Assembly: GCA_934754655.1 (NCBI GenBank)
Contig: CAKVIC010000007.1
Span: 34,160-98,159 of the forward strand
Direction of reading: 5' to 3'
Length of the DNA stretch: 64,000 nt
Origin: an uncultured Candidatus Melainabacteria bacterium
GTDB lineage: Bacteria; Cyanobacteriota; Vampirovibrionia; Gastranaerophilales; Gastranaerophilaceae
Positions 1 to 8,274 of this stretch are shown here, in pieces; position 1 is the first letter of the stretch, and each line of letters opens with the position of its first letter. The notes under the pieces are model-generated. The model did no database searches. It saw only the letters and a program-made list of their open reading frames with translations, and had not been told where the DNA came from. A program made the position numbers and the translations under genes.

Positions 1-1
1 G

Positions 2-118
2 GACTTAATCTGGTCAATAAAAGATAGTTTGAATTTGGATAAAGAACATTTTATTCCATCTGATAACAAGGTTGTATTTTTTAAGATTTTTGATGAAATA
101 ATACAAAGAAAGGATTAG
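2..118 (+). CDS. 3' end of an unidentified gene upstream of pseI
   Basis: An open frame enters from the left edge and ends at TAG 116-118, giving the last 38 residues of a protein. The tail is charged and ends in EIIQRKD. It stops 2 bp before the pseI start, so the two are probably co-transcribed, and the pseI ribosome-binding site AAAGGA lies inside it. Position suggests another pseudaminic-acid or glycan gene, but nothing in this short tail identifies a family. Confidence 0.5.
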   Translation, partial: DLIWSIKDSLNLDKEHFIPSDNKVVFFKIFDEIIQRKD

Positions 119-120
119 TT

Positions 121-1131
121 GTGCATACATATATTATTGCAGAAATCTCTGCAAACCATTGCGGCGATATTAATTTAGCAAAAGAAATTATTAAATCGGC
201 AAAAGAAATCGGCGCCGATGCCGTGAAAGTTCAAACTTATACGGCAGATACGATAACAATTGACTGCCAAAATGAAGAATTTCAGATAAATGATGAGGGA
301 AATCTTTGGCAGGGAGAAAATCTTTATTCTTTGTACCAAAAGGCTTATACACCTTGGGAATGGCAGGGTGAACTCAAAAAGTTTGCAGATGAAGTCGGCA
401 TTGATTTCTTTTCTACTCCATTTGATTATACTGCTGTTGATTTCTTGGAAAGCATTAATGTTCCAATCTACAAGATAGCAAGCTTTGAGGCAATTGACTA
501 TCCTCTGATTAAATATGCCGCTTCAAAAGGCAAACCAATGATTATTTCTGTTGGAATTTCTTCTTTTGAGGAAATACAAGAAGCGATAAATGCGTGTAAA
601 TCAGTTGGAAATGATGATATTACGATTTTGAAATGTACATCTGCATATCCTGCAAGGCTTGAGGACATGAATCTGAACACAATTAAGAATATGTATGAGA
701 AATTTGAGTCACAAGGTGTAAAAATCGGACTTTCAGACCATTCTATGAGTATAATTCCACCAGTGACAGCTGTTGCACTTGGTGCAAAAGTCATAGAGAA
801 ACATTTCACCCTTGATAGAGCTCTTGGTGGGGCTGATAGTGCATTCTCATTAAATCCTACAGAATTTGAGCAAATGGTAAATGCTGTTAGAGCTACAGAA
901 AAAGTTTTAGGTAATGTTGATTATACTGTAAACAAAATTAACCGTAAATTTGCACGTTCCTTATATATTGTAAAAGACATAAAAAAAGGTGAAAAATTCA
1001 CACCAGAAAATATCCGTTCAATAAGGCCTTCAAACGGATTGCATCCAAAATATTATGAAAAAATTTTAGGTAAAACCGCAACCCGTGATTTAAAATTTGG
1101 CACACCTATGAAAGAAGAATATTATGTATAA
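121..1131 (+). CDS. pseI: Pseudaminic acid synthase PseI (NeuB/SAF family)
   Basis: 336 residues, the usual PseI length, starting at GTG with AAAGGA just upstream. By family it condenses phosphoenolpyruvate with 2,4-diacetamido-2,4,6-trideoxy-L-altrose to form pseudaminic acid, a nonulosonate used on flagella, capsule or lipo-oligosaccharide; it acts in the cytoplasm. An N-terminal NeuB barrel carries EISANH at 8-13. The expected metal-binding histidines are H207 in LSDHS and H228 in EKHF. The GGADSAFSL segment near 236-244 favours PseI over sialic-acid NeuB. A C-terminal SAF (antifreeze-like) domain covers about 275-336 and includes RSIRPSNGLHPK. It looks intact. Its stop overlaps the start of the disrupted reading frame that follows. 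Other pse genes would be expected to the left of the window. Confidence 0.9.
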   Translation: MHTYIIAEISANHCGDINLAKEIIKSAKEIGADAVKVQTYTADTITIDCQNEEFQINDEGNLWQGENLYSLYQKAYTPWEWQGELKKFADEVGIDFFSTPFDYTAVDFLESINVPIYKIASFEAIDYPLIKYAASKGKPMIISVGISSFEEIQEAINACKSVGNDDITILKCTSAYPARLEDMNLNTIKNMYEKFESQGVKIGLSDHSMSIIPPVTAVALGAKVIEKHFTLDRALGGADSAFSLNPTEFEQMVNAVRATEKVLGNVDYTVNKINRKFARSLYIVKDIKKGEKFTPENIRSIRPSNGLHPKYYEKILGKTATRDLKFGTPMKEEYYV

Positions 1132-1605
1132 CGCTTTAATAATAGGAGCTGGTCAAATAGCAGGAGGGTTGATACCCTTACTGATAAAGGAATACATATT
1201 TATCCAAAAAATATCAATCCATACGAAATTGGAACTTATAGACGTTTTAGTCAATTAGATAGTTATGTCATACCTTTTAATCAATATCTAAAATATATTA
1301 AATTTGGTTTTGGACAATGTACTGACAATGTTTGTTATGATATACGTGATGGTTACATAACAAGAGAAGAAGGTAAGTATTTAATAAAAGAATTTAATGG
1401 ACGTTATGGTCAAATTTTCTTAGATAAAATGGCTTCGTTTGTTGGTACGACTCCAGAAATGCTTGATTTTTCTGAAAAATTCAGAGGGGACATGTTCGAA
1501 AAAGATAGCAAAGGAAATTGGCAATTAACTAATCCTATTTGGAAACAAGAGCCTATTAACGGCAATCATAGTATCCAAGATATAATGAATAGATTAGGTA
1601 TGTAA
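1124..1605 (+). pseudogene. Chimeric remnant: oxidoreductase start joined to N-acetyl sugar amidotransferase (PseA-like) C-terminus
   Basis: An ATG at 1124 overlaps the pseI stop and encodes MYNALIIGAGQIAGG, the Rossmann start typical of Gfo/Idh/MocA oxidoreductases in nonulosonate loci. This frame then runs into unrelated sequence and stops at 1256-1258. A different frame, open from 1132 to TAA 1603-1605 with no usable start, encodes NPYEIGTYRRFSQLDSYV, then IKFGFG, IRDG and TREEG. I recognise these as the C-terminal part of the PseA/WbpG-type N-acetyl sugar amidotransferase family. The simplest reading is a deletion that removed most of two genes and joined their ends near 1170-1185. Neither half should give a working enzyme. 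Confidence 0.7.
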
Positions 1606-1663
1606 TTAAATAACTAATAAATAATAATTATAATAAAATGAGCGTAATAAATTAGAACTACTA

Positions 1664-2064
1664 TTATTTTGTTAGATTATTAATACTTGAAAAATCTTTG
1701 GTTTGGGTACTTGAAACATCCGGAGTGCGTGGAAGATAACAACCTCACAATAATCTTTTAAAAAATCAAATTTACCTTTCCAATCATCACCCATAACAAA
1801 AATATCTGCCTGATATTTTTGTATATCATTAATTTTTTGCTCCCAATCATTTTCGGGAATAACTAAATCAACATATCGACAAGCCTCTAAAATCATTTTT
1901 CTTTGTTCATAAGTATAATATGATTCTTTATTTTTAATTGTGTTAAATTTTTCTGTAGATAATCCAACTATCAAATAATCACCAAGAGTCTTCGCACGTT
2001 TTAAAAGATTTACATGACCATAGTGTAAAACATCAAACGTTCCGTATGTAATAACTCGCTTCAC
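1664..2064 (-). pseudogene. TagD-like cytidylyltransferase, copy 1, frameshifted at its C-terminus
   Basis: This copy matches the intact one at 3161-3550 through residue V109, including the nucleotidyltransferase HYGH motif at 14-17. Near 1739 one A is missing relative to copy 2 (GATAACAACC against GATAAACAACC). The shift replaces YLPRTPDVSS with an unrelated 21-residue tail that stops at 1672. Restoring the base would give an RTPDVSSTQ tail ending at 1664. RTPDVSS corresponds to the RTEGISTT signature that closes the active site in glycerol-3-phosphate cytidylyltransferases, so activity is probably lost. It sits directly behind the acyltransferase at 2064-2663. Sequencing error cannot be excluded from one read of the sequence. 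Confidence 0.75.
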
Positions 2065-2275
2065 TATTTCACCTTTTCTTTATTTTTTTCTAATAAATCA
2101 ATACATTTTTCAATGTTATCAAAAGGAAGGTTTACAATAAAATCTTCCGGATAATCCCACCATTTTAAGTTTAATAATTTTTCAATAATTTCAGGAGTAA
2201 ATCTATATTTAATAACCCTTGCAGGTGCTCCCGCAACAACCGCATAAGGTGGAACATCATGAGTTACGACAGAAT
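1705..2275. repeat. Direct repeat, copy 1 (about 571 bp)
   Basis: This stretch recurs at 3190-3761. By eye only about six differences separate the copies, including a one-base deletion near 1739 in this one. The repeat covers nearly all of the TagD-like gene and the last third of the acyltransferase gene, then ends abruptly at AGAAT inside the acyltransferase frame. Upstream of that point the two acyltransferases differ strongly. Confidence 0.9.
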
Positions 2276-2663
2276 TTGCCCCTATAACAGCACCATCACC
2301 AATTGTAATGCCATCCATGATACAAACTCTAAGCCCAATCCAAACATCATTTCCAATTTTTACAGGTTTTGACGGTATTGAGGGTACAACTTTGTCCTTT
2401 GGAATTTTTAAATTCCCAAACAGTCTTTCATCTTGTTCGGTATAAATAAATCCGGATGTCGTCAAGTAGTCCAAATGTTTCTTCCCTAATCCTATTTGGC
2501 AAAGTCCGGCAATTGAACAATATTTCCCTACAACAGTATCTTTATTGGTTATTTTGCTGTTTTCGACAATATACGTACGTCTGCCTAAATTATATTTCTT
2601 TTGTCCTAATTGATATTTTGTCCGACCTAACAATTTTTGTATATAATATCTAATTTTTTTCAT
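2064..2663 (-). CDS. Left-handed beta-helix acyltransferase (CatB/xenobiotic-type hexapeptide family), copy 1
   Basis: 199 residues with hexapeptide-repeat character: VGKYCSIAG, then VKIGNDVWIG, ITIGDGAVIGANSVV and THDVPPYAVVAGAPARVI. This is the pattern of CoA-dependent O- or N-acetyltransferases with a left-handed beta-helix, which act as cytoplasmic trimers on sugars or antibiotics. In a glycan locus a sugar acetyltransferase is likely; the acceptor is unknown. Residues from about 134 to the end are almost identical to the second copy at 3550-4152, while the first 133 are clearly different, so the two behave as alternative N-terminal modules on a shared 3' end. The stop overlaps the start of TagD-like copy 1 by one base, showing translational coupling. 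Confidence 0.75.
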   Translation of the reverse strand: MKKIRYYIQKLLGRTKYQLGQKKYNLGRRTYIVENSKITNKDTVVGKYCSIAGLCQIGLGKKHLDYLTTSGFIYTEQDERLFGNLKIPKDKVVPSIPSKPVKIGNDVWIGLRVCIMDGITIGDGAVIGANSVVTHDVPPYAVVAGAPARVIKYRFTPEIIEKLLNLKWWDYPEDFIVNLPFDNIEKCIDLLEKNKEKVK

Positions 2664-2674
2664 TTTTAATCCTC

Positions 2675-3160
2675 TTATAATTTATTACCCAAAAACTCAC
2701 CATCATTTAAAGAATTTTCTTTAAAAAATTTATAAACCTCACCATGAACCTGATTTCTATACCCATAAGGCAAAGAGTTCTCTTTTAACTTAGGGGCTAG
2801 ATCTTTATCATCTATTAATCTAAATAAATCTTCAAAAGATTTTGCCTGATACACACAATCAAGTTCATCATAAGGAGCAACACCGGCAATAATTGACACT
2901 TTACCCCAATATGTTGCTTCACATCCGATTGTAGAATATGTAGATAAAACTTTATCACAAGCTTCCATTAACGCGTATGTATCAATCTTTTCATCTGGTT
3001 CAATAACTGTTAAATTTTTGTATTTCTTTTTCATCTTATTAATTTGTTTAATTTGAGTTGTATGTTTCTTTTTAGCTTTAGTTAAATTAGGATGAACTCG
3101 TAGATAAAAATGTTTATTCTCATCATTTTTGTAATGTTCATTTACAAAAATATACCCTAA
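2675..3160 (-). pseudogene. Truncated C-terminal fragment of a capsule-type protein related to the gene at 4841-6220
   Basis: On the minus strand the frame opens just after the stop of the gene at 3161-3550 and reads EHYKNDENKHFYLRVHPN, then HTTQIKQINKMKKKYKNL and IDTYALMEACDKVLSTYST, ending FLGNKL. This is the same protein as the C-terminal third of the 459-residue product at 4841-6220, at roughly four-fifths identity by eye. The first 300 or so residues are missing and there is no natural start; the internal ATG at 3034 only gives 119 residues. The upstream junction lies within a few bases of 3160. I read it as a relic of a diverged second allele or paralogue. Confidence 0.75.
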
Positions 3161-3550
3161 TTATTTATTCTTTAAATATTCTTTTGATTGGGAACTTGAA
3201 ACATCCGGAGTGCGTGGAAGATAAACAACCTCGCAATAATCTTTTAAAAAATCAAATTTACCTTTCCAATCATCACCCATAACAAAAATATCTGCCTGAT
3301 ATTTTTGTATATCATTAATTTTTTGCTCCCAATCATTTTCGGGAATAACTAAATCAACATATCGACAAGCCTCTAAAATCATTTTTCTTTGTTCATAAGT
3401 ATAATATGATTCTTTATTTTTAATTGTGTTAAATTTTTCTGTAGATAATCCAACTATCAAATAATCACCAAGAGTCTTCGCACGTTTTAAAAGATTTACA
3501 TGACCATAGTGTAAAACATCAAACGTTCCGTATGTAATAACTCGCTTCAC
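3161..3550 (-). CDS. TagD-like glycerol-3-phosphate cytidylyltransferase, copy 2 (intact)
   Basis: 129 residues, the normal length for this family. The product would transfer CMP from CTP to glycerol-3-phosphate to give CDP-glycerol, or to a similar polyol phosphate, in the cytoplasm. HYGH at 14-17 is the nucleotide-binding motif, and RTPDVSSS at 113-120 is the counterpart of the closing RTEGISTT motif. The start overlaps the stop of the acyltransferase upstream by one base, so the pair is coupled. A broken CDP-glycerol glycerophosphotransferase-like gene lies nearby, consistent with past phosphoglycerol decoration of a surface glycan. The last eight codons differ from copy 1. The exact polyol is not readable from sequence. 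Confidence 0.75.
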   Translation of the reverse strand: MKRVITYGTFDVLHYGHVNLLKRAKTLGDYLIVGLSTEKFNTIKNKESYYTYEQRKMILEACRYVDLVIPENDWEQKINDIQKYQADIFVMGDDWKGKFDFLKDYCEVVYLPRTPDVSSSQSKEYLKNK

Positions 3551-3761
3551 TATTTCACCTTTTCTTTATTTTTTTCTAATAAATCAATACATTTTTCAAT
3601 GTTATCAAAAGGAAGGTTTACAATAAAATCTTCCGGATAATCCCACCATTTTAAGTTTAATAATTTTTCAATAATTTCAGGAGTAAATCTATATTTAATA
3701 ACTCTTGCAGGTACTCCAGCAACAACCGCATAAGGTGGAACATCATGAGTTACGACAGAAT
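3190..3761. repeat. Direct repeat, copy 2 (about 572 bp)
   Basis: Partner of 1705-2275, offset by 1485-1486 bp in the same orientation. It covers the TagD-like gene and the 3' third of the acyltransferase. The match ends inside the acyltransferase coding frame, which suggests homologous exchange or gene conversion rather than an element with defined ends. Confidence 0.9.
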
Positions 3762-4152
3762 GCGCACCAATAATAGCCCCATCTCCGATACAACTCCCTT
3801 GTTTAATAAATGCTCCATAGCCTACCCAAACATCATTACCGATAATAGTATTTTTTTTCTGTTTTTCATCCGGTTTAAACAAATTTTCTTTTGGCACAAC
3901 AATATTACCATATTTATCAATATCATAAGGCTTGTATATAAATGGTGATGTCGTTAAAGTGTGAATAGGATGATTACCTAGCCCAATAGTAACAAAGTCC
4001 GCAATTGAACAATATTTTCCGATACTTGCTAATTTTGTCATTTTAACAGAATGGCAAATGTAGCTATGTTCACCAATGTTATACTTTCGTCTGCGTCTAT
4101 GATAACTTGACAATCTTAATTTATCTAATAAAAATTTTTTTAAATTTTTCAT
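3550..4152 (-). CDS. Left-handed beta-helix acyltransferase, copy 2
   Basis: 200 residues of the same hexapeptide family as 2064-2663: SIGKYCSIADFVTIGLG, then TIIGNDVWVGYGAFIKQGS and CIGDGAIIGAHSVV. AHSVVTHD includes a histidine where the catalytic histidine of CatB-type enzymes usually lies nearby. The C-terminal 66 residues are nearly identical to copy 1, the rest is divergent. The stop overlaps the TagD-like gene downstream by one base. Expected role: CoA-dependent acetylation of a sugar or sugar nucleotide in the cytoplasm. Upstream lies degraded coding sequence, so the present promoter is unclear. Confidence 0.75.
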   Translation of the reverse strand: MKNLKKFLLDKLRLSSYHRRRRKYNIGEHSYICHSVKMTKLASIGKYCSIADFVTIGLGNHPIHTLTTSPFIYKPYDIDKYGNIVVPKENLFKPDEKQKKNTIIGNDVWVGYGAFIKQGSCIGDGAIIGAHSVVTHDVPPYAVVAGVPARVIKYRFTPEIIEKLLNLKWWDYPEDFIVNLPFDNIEKCIDLLEKNKEKVK

Positions 4153-4208
4153 AAATTTATTAATACCTTTATTCTATTGCGCCAAAAAGTTATGCATTAT
4201 TTGTTTTA

Positions 4209-4724
4209 TTAAATCTCACAAATGTAATCAACGACTTGCTTTGCAGCAGTACCATTTTCGTACTCTTAATATTCTTCTATAAATCTATTATACCCCACTT
4301 AGTCAACATTGCAAGATTTTAATGCATATAGCAATTATTCTTGATTTCTTGCTTTTAAAAATGGTGTAAAGCCTTCATTATCAAAATCCAAACCAAAATC
4401 ATTTTTGTATTCTTCATAATCATAAATATACAATATTTCAGGTTTACGAGTAAGTGCAAAATCAAATACAGAATACGAATAATCTGAAATCAAAATATCT
4501 GATATTAAATACAAATGAGTAGCTTCCGGATAGTTACCACCATTAAAAGAAAATTCATTATCAAAAATATCAACAAAATTACCATTACTATCAACCCACT
4601 TATGCTTCCCGACATGTGAGCGAATAAGCATAACATATTCATCCTGTAATTGCTCTTTGAATATTTTTAAATCAAACGGTAATACTGCTTTATAATTGGA
4701 TTTACGCCAAGTCGGACAATAAAA
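4209..4724 (-). pseudogene. Broken CDP-glycerol:glycerophosphotransferase-like gene (TagB/TagF family)
   Basis: In one minus-strand frame a stop at 4725-4727 is followed by FYCPTWRKSNYK, then YVMLIRSHVGKHKW, LYLISDILISDYSYSVFDFA and LYIYDYEEY. These are hallmarks of the TagB/TagF glycerophosphotransferase domain. The frame is interrupted at 4335-4337 and by at least two more TAA codons before it resumes as YENGTAAKQVVDYICEI, the family's usual C-terminal helix, ending at 4209-4211. The N-terminal half is absent. The gene was probably the polymerising or priming partner of the TagD-like cytidylyltransferase. Confidence 0.75.
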
Positions 4725-4840
4725 TCATAAAATGATTATTTTTTGTATTTACTTTTTGAATACACTGCCGTATTATTGTTTTATGTTTAAAATGCAAATA
4801 AAAAAATAATAAGAGCTTAATATTAAAAAAGGAATTATAT

Positions 4841-6220
4841 ATGAAAAGAATTTTGATATTCAACGGACACGCAAGAACTCCAAACCGATGGGGAATGTTT
4901 GGAGAAGTCATAAAAAGATTACAAGAATCACCGGATAATGACATTTATTATCTTGATTGTAATTCTGCAATAAAAACTCCTTGCGGATTAAACAAAAGTC
5001 ATCATTGGGGATATTGCAACAAATGTAATAAACCTTGTTTAAAACTACTAAAATATATTAATTTTGATGAATCACATATTTTAAAAATGTCAAAAGTTAA
5101 CAAGGAAAATTTCCCTAATTTTAAATCTATTAAAGAAGCGCTTATGTACAATAAAGACGGTTATAATTACGGTCTAGCTGCTGTTAGCGTTATAATGACC
5201 CTAACAAGAGATTACAATTTTGAGATAAAAAAATGGAACAATACAATAAAGAAATTTTTTCAAACCGAATATACCGTTTTTAAAAATCTTGAACATTTTA
5301 TGAAAACATATAATTTTGATGAAATCCACACATTTAATGGTCGCATGCCGGTTATGTATCCTTGCGTTGAATTTGCAAGAAAAAATAATATTAATTATGT
5401 AGTATATGAAAGCGGAGCAAAAATTAATCATTTACTAGTTATAAAAAATAAAGTACCGCATGATTTTAATTTTAGAAAACAAGAACTTAAAGTAAGCTTT
5501 GAAAATAAGAATATAAAAATGGAAGAAAAAGTTAATTTGGCAAACAAGTGGTTTAAAGACAGAAGAGCTGGAAAATTTCAAGCAATGGAATCTTTTACAA
5601 AAGACCAAATAAAAGATTTTTTACCAAAAGATTTTGACATTTCAAAAGAAAACATTGTATTTTTCAATTCTTCAATTGATGAAGTTTATGCTTTTGATTC
5701 TTGGAAACATCCTTTTGCAGAAAATGAAAATGAAATATTGGAAAAATTATTTGAACATTATAAAAATGATGAGAATAAACATTTTTATTTACGTATCCAC
5801 CCTAATTTGACAAAAGCAAAGAAAAAGCATGCAACTCAAATAAAACAAATTAATAAAATGAAAAAGAAATACAAAAACTTAACAGTTATTGAACCAGATG
5901 ATAAAATTGATACATACGCATTAATGGAGGTTTGTGATAAAGTTTTGTCAACCTATTCTACAACGGCTTTTGAAGCAACTTATTGGGGAAAAGTTGCAAT
6001 AATTGCAGGAATTGCTCCTTACGAAGATTTAGATTGTGTATATAAAGCAAATTCTATGGAAGAATTCTATAATCTAATTGATGACAAAAATTTAACGCCT
6101 AAAGCAAAAGAAAACACTTATCCATACGCATATAATTTAGAAACTTATGGTGAAAAATACAGATATTACAAACCTGAATCTCGAAAACAGGGGAACTTTT
6201 TAGGTATGAGTTTAAAATAA
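4841..6220 (+). CDS. Capsule-polysaccharide-type surface carbohydrate biosynthesis protein
   Basis: 459 residues with GGAATT upstream of the start. The C-terminal half resembles glycosyltransferase-B capsule synthesis proteins: FYLRIHPN near 327, DTYALMEVCDKVLSTYSTTA and EATYWGKVAIIAG are the acceptor and nucleotide-side motifs of that fold. The N-terminal part carries a cysteine-rich patch (CGLNKSHHWGYCNKCNKPC, about residues 48-66) that could bind zinc. It has no signal peptide and is probably cytoplasmic, possibly membrane-associated. A truncated relative lies at 2675-3160 on the other strand. It is the only full-length member in this decaying locus. Donor and acceptor cannot be told. Confidence 0.55.
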   Translation: MKRILIFNGHARTPNRWGMFGEVIKRLQESPDNDIYYLDCNSAIKTPCGLNKSHHWGYCNKCNKPCLKLLKYINFDESHILKMSKVNKENFPNFKSIKEALMYNKDGYNYGLAAVSVIMTLTRDYNFEIKKWNNTIKKFFQTEYTVFKNLEHFMKTYNFDEIHTFNGRMPVMYPCVEFARKNNINYVVYESGAKINHLLVIKNKVPHDFNFRKQELKVSFENKNIKMEEKVNLANKWFKDRRAGKFQAMESFTKDQIKDFLPKDFDISKENIVFFNSSIDEVYAFDSWKHPFAENENEILEKLFEHYKNDENKHFYLRIHPNLTKAKKKHATQIKQINKMKKKYKNLTVIEPDDKIDTYALMEVCDKVLSTYSTTAFEATYWGKVAIIAGIAPYEDLDCVYKANSMEEFYNLIDDKNLTPKAKENTYPYAYNLETYGEKYRYYKPESRKQGNFLGMSLK

Positions 6221-6232
6221 TTTATATTACCG

Positions 6233-6258
6233 AGGGCGCAAAATATATTTTGCGCCCT
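6233..6258. terminator. Hairpin between convergent genes
   Basis: AGGGCGCAAAA and TTTTGCGCCCT form a perfect 11-bp stem around TATA. It sits between the stops of the plus gene ending 6220 and the minus gene ending 6288, so it can serve both directions. No long T tract follows. Confidence 0.7.
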
Positions 6259-6287
6259 TGAATCTTAATAAATATAAACGAACATAG

Positions 6288-7181
6288 TTAAAATTTACTA
6301 AAAAATCTTTTTCTTAAATCTCTAAAAGTTCTTTTTTTTAATTCTTTTGGCAATTTTTCAATATATACTTGATAATCTGAATATGGTTTCCTCATTCTCC
6401 AAGGTTTGCCGGCTTTTCCACCATAATGAACAATCACAGTGTTTTGCTTTGAATTTTCAATTTCTTCATCAGAATAAACACTTTTTAGATACTCATAATC
6501 TTCTCGTTGTCTATAATCTTTATTATAATAAATACTTTGCATTACACAATATTTCATATCAATCGGCAATATTTTATTGCACGTAAGATTTATCAAGTCT
6601 AAATCAAAGAATTTTAAATCTTTATAATATTTTTTCGCATTATTAAACAATTTTTCTAAAATATTATCTTCACGAAATTTTTTACAATTCAAAAGCATTA
6701 ATCCGGACCAATAAATAAAATCATTTTTATTATCTTCAAAATACTTATGACAAATTGTGCTTGAAGAATTCTTTTCAGCTCGTACCGCAGCAAATTCGTA
6801 ATTATCAAGATTCTGATTATACAATTCACTCAAATCACCCTTAAACAAGACATCAACATCTGAATAAATTGCTTTATCATATTCCTGTAAAATTTCAGAA
6901 ACTAAAAGCCTGTAATAAACAATTTCAGTCCAAGAACCTTTAGAACAAGGCATTTGTTTAAATAAATTATGGTTTATATAATGAAAACCCATGTTGTGAC
7001 GAGTTTTTTCAACTAATGATGTGAGCATTTCTTGCGTTTTTAAGTCCAAATCACTATGAAAAATTCTTACATCATAAATAGTATCTTCATTAGCTGAATC
7101 CAACAAACTTTTAATTGCGACAGAGGCTCCTAATATAATTCTTTTATCAAAACAAAAAACGATAGGTATAACATTAACCAT
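6288..7181 (-). CDS. Family 8 glycosyltransferase
   Basis: 297 residues. GT8 enzymes are retaining glycosyltransferases that add hexoses, often galactose or glucose, from UDP-sugars to lipopolysaccharide or glycoprotein cores in the cytoplasm. The N-terminus IPIVFCFDKRIILGASVAIKS is the classic start, SDVDVLF at 107-113 holds the DxD metal and nucleotide motif, and HYGG followed by KPW near 252-260 is the C-terminal HxGxxKPW motif. The start has AGAGG upstream and overlaps the end of the next glycosyltransferase by 8 bp, so the two form an operon. Acceptor unknown. Confidence 0.85.
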   Translation of the reverse strand: MVNVIPIVFCFDKRIILGASVAIKSLLDSANEDTIYDVRIFHSDLDLKTQEMLTSLVEKTRHNMGFHYINHNLFKQMPCSKGSWTEIVYYRLLVSEILQEYDKAIYSDVDVLFKGDLSELYNQNLDNYEFAAVRAEKNSSSTICHKYFEDNKNDFIYWSGLMLLNCKKFREDNILEKLFNNAKKYYKDLKFFDLDLINLTCNKILPIDMKYCVMQSIYYNKDYRQREDYEYLKSVYSDEEIENSKQNTVIVHYGGKAGKPWRMRKPYSDYQVYIEKLPKELKKRTFRDLRKRFFSKF

Positions 7182-8274
7182 TAATTAACCTCTTAAAATT
7201 TTCTAAAGATTCTTTATAAATACTATCAGCAGTTGCTTTAAGATTATTCTGCATTGCTGAATATTCTTCATCAGTCATATACATTCCCGCAACCATCGCA
7301 TCCGAATAATTTATAGGTTTTTCGTATAATAAGGCGTTATTTTCATCAAAATTATTCAAAGGGGCAAAACTTTTGATAATCAAACAAGGCTTCAAAAACC
7401 CATAAGAAAGCTGAAAATTACCACTAGTACCAGTAGTATTATATCTTTGATGCGCAATATTATCTTCATCATAAGAAGTTAATAAAAAATCTGCCTTTTC
7501 AAGTTCATCATACATTTTTCTAAAAGGTAAACGTCCTTTTACAACAAAATAGTCCTTCATCCAATAAGGAACATCTTTAATCTCACCTTTTCCGATGATT
7601 GTAATCTTAAATTTCTTTTCATTATTTAATACTAAATCTTTAACCGCTTCTATTATTGTGTTTTCATTTTTCCTATAAGGTCTTATTGCCCCAACCATAA
7701 CAAAATTCGTAATCTTATTTTTTGGTAAAATTTTAACGTCACCAAAATAATGAGGATTAATAACAGTTGATTTTGCATTCTTGTAATTTAATTTTCTTAA
7801 AGTTATCAAATTTTCATGCCAAGTACCGGCATCAACACCGGGTTTCGCTTCATGCGATACAAAATACAATTTTGATTTATCAACATTTTCATTGAATGCA
7901 TTATATGCCTTATCAAAATCGACCTCGTCACAAAGCTTACCGACTGTTGTTACTAAAACACCTTTTACATCTTTTAAATCTGACTTTTTAAAGAAATTTT
8001 TAATTTGTCTTTTACTCAATTTATTTAACGAGATATTTTCATTTTGAAACCTGTCAAATAAACCTTCTCTAAGCCTCGCCGGATTAACTAAAACAGAAAC
8101 ATGATAACCTAAATCAAGTAAATATTTAACATAACCTGGCACAACTTCTGCATGGCTTTTTGAACAAGGTTCCCATACAATAAAGGTATTTTCTTTAATA
8201 ATCGGAGTTTTAGGCATAAAAAATTTGTTTAAAAACTTTTTAAAAATACTAACTTGCGAATCTGATGCCTTCAT
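7174..8274 (-). CDS. Glycosyltransferase, GT-B fold (GT4-like)
   Basis: 366 residues from the ATG at 8274; an in-frame ATG 18 bases earlier overlaps the GGGGGAG ribosome-binding site and is less likely. The N-terminal half includes a donor/acceptor Rossmann region (LDLGYHVSVLV). The C-terminal half has FVMVGAIRPYRKNENTIIEA, the usual first strand and loop of the GT-B C-terminal domain, then ITIIGKGE and KMYDELEKADFLL. A GTSGNFQLSYGFLKPCLI segment replaces the more usual GxPE loop. It overlaps the GT8 gene by 8 bp and probably acts on the same glycan. No signal peptide or membrane segment is seen. Confidence 0.7.
   Translation of the reverse strand: MKASDSQVSIFKKFLNKFFMPKTPIIKENTFIVWEPCSKSHAEVVPGYVKYLLDLGYHVSVLVNPARLREGLFDRFQNENISLNKLSKRQIKNFFKKSDLKDVKGVLVTTVGKLCDEVDFDKAYNAFNENVDKSKLYFVSHEAKPGVDAGTWHENLITLRKLNYKNAKSTVINPHYFGDVKILPKNKITNFVMVGAIRPYRKNENTIIEAVKDLVLNNEKKFKITIIGKGEIKDVPYWMKDYFVVKGRLPFRKMYDELEKADFLLTSYDEDNIAHQRYNTTGTSGNFQLSYGFLKPCLIIKSFAPLNNFDENNALLYEKPINYSDAMVAGMYMTDEEYSAMQNNLKATADSIYKESLENFKRLING

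Noticed and set aside
498..809. 103-codon minus frame opposite pseI
   Set aside because: pseI is intact and strongly matched; the opposite frame has no start signal.
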